Below, in pieces: positions 60,276-64,000 of a DNA stretch of 64,000 nt; position 1 is the stretch's first letter; each line of letters begins with the position of its first letter. The stretch spans positions 187,882,119-187,946,118 of the forward strand of contig NC_081410.1 in the NCBI RefSeq assembly GCF_030272615.1, written 5' to 3'. The notes beneath the pieces are model-generated. The model ran no database searches. It was not told where the DNA came from and saw only the letters and a program-made list of their open reading frames with translations. The stretch comes from Cryptomeria japonica. Taxonomy: Eukaryota; Streptophyta; Pinopsida; Cupressales; Cupressaceae. The position numbers were made by a program, and so were the translations under genes.

Positions 60276-60425
60276 ACATTTACAACTACATCCAATGTCA
60301 AATCATCAAATGGTCTTCGCATTCAACCAACCTTCTCCTTTGAGTGATACTCTAAAATGAAAAAAAATCCATACATAACTATAAGAAAAGGAGACGAAGC
60401 TTGATTACAACAATTATCCTAAAAA
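60276..60425 (+). pseudogene. Helitron Rep-helicase remnant, segment 3 (C-terminus)
   Basis: In frame with segment 2 across the GATTG duplication: LTFTTTSNVKSSNGLRIQPT, FSFE-stop-YSKMKKNPYITIRKGDE, with further stops. Matches the motif VI end of PIF1-like helicases (GLTFVALSRV-type, here with Ser-Asn in place of Ser-Arg). Confidence 0.85.
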
Positions 60426-63066
60426 ATCAAGGTATGTGATTCTGAGTCTAATCGCTCTCACACTTCAATTGTTCATGATGCATTTACTTCACTTTTTCAT
60501 ATGTTTATTTTGTAGAAATTGCTCCAAGACATGACAAATTCATTTACAAAAAGTCAATATAAAAAATGATGAATACATATTAGTGACAAACATCAATTGC
60601 ACTCTAATCCTCACCTAAACTATATTTATTGATATGATTTATATTTTAAAAAAATCATATAAAAAATAAATTTAACTCTCTTGAAAATTTCATTTTGGAG
60701 AAATAAGGTCCAATGGATGTCTTCGAAAGATGGACATCAGTAACAAATATGACATCTTAAAAGTCAACATGAATGTTCTTAATATAATCGATTTCTTAAG
60801 TTAAATCACTTTAATAAATTCTAAAAACATTTTATATTGTTAAAACATTTTGTACAATTTAAATTTCTAAATTAATTTGCATCTATTTGTATTTTGATTT
60901 TTATATATTAGATTTTTGTATTTTAATTATTTATATTACAAATAATTACCATAAATAAATACAATTTTTACATTCTCAAATTTCTACCCTCCAATAAATT
61001 AATCAAATATATTTCACCTTACGCGTAACCGTTGCACCTTTATTTGGTGCAAGTGCTAGTTTCATTGAGCTGGCACTATACTCAAATTATAGCATAGAAT
61101 TTGCGGAGGCTGAATTCAGAGCAATATAAATCCTCTATGGAAGGAAGTTTATAGTTGTTTTGACTATTTAATCGCTGATTTTTCTCGTTTTGTCTATCGT
61201 CTATACGTTTGCGACTAACTTTTTCTTGCATGGAAAATTATCTTCTTGCACAACTTGACCCTGGAGTTTAGCAATTACTACATGAGTTTAAAAAGCCATC
61301 AATTATGTTGTTTCTCATTTGTACATTGATGCTCTTTATTTAGCTTGAAAGAGAGACGTAATGGATACATAAGACAACCCCAAAAAAAAAAGAGAATTCA
61401 TGGGTATTTTTTTGAGTTGGTCTAAATGGTATGCAATCTCTCATGGATAAATAATATCAAATTTTATATAATTAATTTATTACTGACATAGTATACTTTA
61501 TGAATGGTGGATTATGAATGATCAATAAAATAAGTCATAAGTAATTCAAATGTTGTTTAAATTTTAAGGAATTTAATTGTAAGAAAATCATGTTTTTGAA
61601 AAGTTTAAAAAAGTTAAAGAGTTCAGTACAATAAGTTATATTAAACATTGTTGGTCTACATATTCAGTGAAAACTTAATGGAAATTTTGAGGTCAATATA
61701 AATTAATCTGTTAGATCAAATAATCATTAGTATTGATCATGACCAATTTAGATTAAAAAGTAATTTATTAACTATGATACTTTGCATCTATGTCATATAT
61801 ATAATTGGGAAAAAATGCTTAATCAAATTAGAGTCTTTTAAAAAAGATGGTCCTATTTTTTAGTCAGATAGGATATATTTGTATGGATGTCAATTCTATA
61901 CTGAAGCAAAAATAAATGTTCAACATCTTAATAGGCATGTTATTCAAAACTTGTTGCAATGTCTCATATCAAGATTCACCACCAAATATTGTAGTAAGAC
62001 TTTTATATGATTAATAATTATTAGTACACAATTTTGATTTTATATCAAATTTTTAATAGAATACTAATAAATCCCATTATTGACCTCCCATAAAATTTAT
62101 AAGATATTCTATATAAAAATTAAAATCAACATAATCATTACTCCTTCTTTGAATACAATTACTAATATTTGCTAGCACTTGCATCTGGGTAAGGTGCAAT
62201 GTGTAATGCTAATAGCAGTTGAAGTCAGGGGGTCATCCGTTGCATACAGCTAAAATAGGCTCGAGAGAATTTCACAACGGATACCCTATTCACCATATAC
62301 CCTTCATTCGTATAATTCTTCTAATGAAATTCTAAAATGTACGTGCAATATACAATTATAATATATAGCTTTTTATACACATTAAGGCACAGTGAAACCC
62401 ATCTCCATGTGTTAGACACAAATCATCTATGTAATGAATGGTCATTGTTTATACTTTAATAAAAATTAAGAATATTTTAGGGTGAGCCTATAGAATAATG
62501 GGCACCTACTAGCTCCCCAACAAGGACTAAGACATGGTCATATAAACAACAGAAGGCAACATGGACCAGTTGAATAGCACATAACAACAACAACTCGCCG
62601 CGAAAAATAGTAGTAGTACAAAAAATGACCAGTTAGAATATACTAAACGACAACATACAATAGCATTACATAAGATGGAATCTTGGAAATACAATTGTAT
62701 AAGAGAACAACCAATCATAACACACGGGAGCTTCCCTTAGTGAACCTAGGTTACATCATGTGCATTCATAGCATACTAAAGAATTCTCCTATTTTCAAAA
62801 AATATTGCCCTAAAAGTAAACTCCATTTTTGACACCTCCCTCCTAATAATGTATACGCTGAATTAAAAACCCCCTATTTTTGCCAAATATTGCATTTTTC
62901 ATAGCCCGAATTTAAAAATCCCATATTTTCACCAATAGTCAATATATTGTACCCTCATTTTTGGGATATTAAACCCTCCAATATGAATGCACATGATATA
63001 ATATTGTCTAGCCAGTGAAGCCCCCATGCCATAACACAACTAGGAAAAAAACAACCAGCTGGGATG
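60426..63066. other. AT-rich region without recognised genes
   Basis: Short ORFs only. Contains the 28-bp inverted pair at 61032-61059 and 62172-62199 described separately. Otherwise nothing I can support. Confidence 0.5.
61032..62199. repeat. Possible small inverted-repeat element (1168 bp)
   Basis: Left 61032-61059 is TTGCACCTTTATTTGGTGCA plus AGTGCTAG; the reverse complement of 62172-62199 is TTGCACCTTACCCAGATGCA plus AGTGCTAG, with 5 mismatches in 28. The interior is AT-rich with no ORF. No target duplication is evident, so the borders and the transposon interpretation are uncertain. Confidence 0.35.
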
Positions 63067-63485
63067 CTAATTCAAAATGAAAGACCTTAGACCTTGAGCG
63101 ATGTAGAGCTTCCTATTCTTGAGCAACTGGGCCACTTGGCATTTGATGTTGCGAATTTCCATCTTGGAAAAAGGAATATCTAAGGTTTGAAGAGGGGACA
63201 ATTGATTGACTAATTTTGGATTTTTTGAATCTTGAGAAAGGGCATTGACTTCTTTAGAAGCGTTCATTTCTTGAATAATATCTCCTTTAAGTTTTATGTT
63301 TTTGAGAGAAATTTCGTGAGAGCTTGATCCTTTGCTTTATTTTGGTCCATGAGCTTATCATTAACGCAGGGCACCTTAACATTCCTAGATCGTTTCCTTT
63401 TCCTGGAAGCCTTTTTGGATTTTGCGAAAAAAGCTTTACAAGCTCCCCGTTTTGGGACAGATATCTTCTTAAAAGCTTTATTCAT
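63067..63485 (-). pseudogene. Lys/Arg-rich ORF remnant of unknown function
   Basis: Minus strand from ATG 63485: MNKAFKKISVPKRGACKAFF, a basic stretch SKKASRKRKRSR (nuclear-localisation-like), stop near 63294. An overlapping frame then runs ISLKNIKLKGDIIQEMNASK to a stop at 63067 (open piece 63267-63067). A single frameshift or a short intron could join them. No domain is recognised. The upstream extension to 63701 only translates the CA/TG tract and should be ignored. It is the only candidate here without a transposon signature. Confidence 0.35.
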
Positions 63486-63521
63486 TTTGGAGCCACCAAC
63501 AAGAAGTCTAGAATGAGGGGA

Positions 63522-63654
63522 GACACACACACATATACATATATGTATACATGTACACACATATACATATACATGTATATACACATATATGTATGTATAT
63601 ATGTATGTGTGTGTGTGTATGTATGCATGTATATGTATGTATGTGCACGCGCAT
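63522..63654. repeat. Alternating purine-pyrimidine microsatellite (CA/TA/TG)n
   Basis: ACACACACAC at the left, ATATACATATATGTATAC in the middle, GTGTGTGTGTATGTATG at the right: about 133 bp of almost perfect alternation that is also nearly self-complementary end to end. Such tracts can adopt Z-DNA or cruciform forms. Confidence 0.9.
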
Positions 63655-63656
63655 GT

Positions 63657-63850
63657 GCTGGATATTGTTGTGGCTCCCCACGTGCTTGGTGCAGCCCACA
63701 AGTTTACACCATCCTGTAAAAAAAATTATCCCACCACAAAGTGTTTATCAAGGTTTCTTGTCTAACGCATGGGAAAATAGGTAACATTGTGCTGGAAATG
63801 GTTGTGGCTCCCCACATCCTTCATGTTGCCCATGCGTTTACAACATCTTG
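63657..63850 (+). repeat. Short direct duplication, about 134 bp apart
   Basis: GCTGGATATTGTTGTGGCTC at 63657 and GCTGGAAATGGTTGTGGCTC at 63791, each followed by CCCAC and, about 35 bp on, GTTTACA plus CATC-TGT. A diverged two-copy repeat of unknown origin. Confidence 0.7.
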
Positions 63851-64000
63851 TCCAACCTCGCTAGTAGTGAACACCTGCCTTGTAGATCGTTAAACATCAT
63901 CATACATTTACCTTTTATTATTGTAGAAAAGTGACGCAATCAAGACAAAGGATAACAAGAAACCGTACCAAGCTCCTTCAGGTTTGCTTTTAATTTATTT

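Noticed and set aside
63294-63701. N-terminal half of a 135-residue ORF rich in Tyr, His, Ile and Val
   Set aside because: It translates the CA/TG microsatellite; only the part from ATG 63485 was kept as a candidate.

Overview
The window reads as repeat-rich intergenic DNA of a large plant genome. Seven or more LTR-retrotransposon families with initiator-Met-tRNA primer sites (TGGTATCAGAGC) are nested in one another, beside a decayed Helitron and a large fold-back-like DNA element. AT-richness, long copia LTRs (about 0.8-1.4 kb) and depth of nesting suggest a gymnosperm-like genome; that is inference. I see no intact host gene, tRNA, rRNA or CRISPR. Nearly every coding region is a broken transposon gene.

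Region 1 (1-33.8 kb) is one nest. The host is a minus-strand Ty1/copia element, A (5539-32369; its 3' part is not in the window). Three independent insertions split A. (i) At the left edge a plus-strand copia LTR (E, ending 5538) sits in the reverse-transcriptase region of A, and E is itself cut by a Ty3/gypsy-like element whose 3' LTR starts at 3212. (ii) A tandem array of a small non-autonomous LTR element, B (8023-15424: four LTRs and three 547-bp internal regions, LTR-IR-LTR-IR-LTR-IR-LTR), lies in the gag of A and is flanked as a unit by the 5-bp duplication ATCTA. (iii) A pol-less element D (16500-31227) lies in the 5' LTR of A, and copia element C (16572-23886) lies in the LTR of D. A in turn interrupts an unrecognised minus-strand ORF (32370-32838). 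A solo copia LTR, F, follows at 33021-33808.

Region 2 (33.8-43.8 kb) is AT-rich DNA without genes, then copia element G (37012-43821, plus strand, same family as A) with a degenerate gag-pol and two LTRs whose 3' ends do not match.

Region 3 (43.9-60.4 kb) is a Helitron Rep-helicase pseudogene on the plus strand cut into three pieces. A 10.2-kb element, H (45335-55526), lies just after the helicase Walker A motif, and a 3.7-kb relative of B, called I (56604-60270), lies in the C-terminal helicase domain. In both places the helicase reading resumes across the insertion once one copy of the target duplication (ATTA for H, GATTG for I) is removed. H has inverted arms of about 1.2-1.3 kb, polypurine/polypyrimidine tracts, and a 5.3-kb core of a 20-bp monomer in alternating orientation that forms serial hairpins. 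I see no transposase in it.

Region 4 (60.4-64 kb) is mostly AT-rich non-coding DNA with a possible small inverted-repeat element (61032-62199), a lysine/arginine-rich ORF remnant, a (CA/TG/TA)n tract and a short duplication.

The most unusual structures are H, which carries an inverted-monomer satellite inside a transposon-like unit with a reconstructable empty site, and the B array, which looks like a satellite in the making built from an LTR element.
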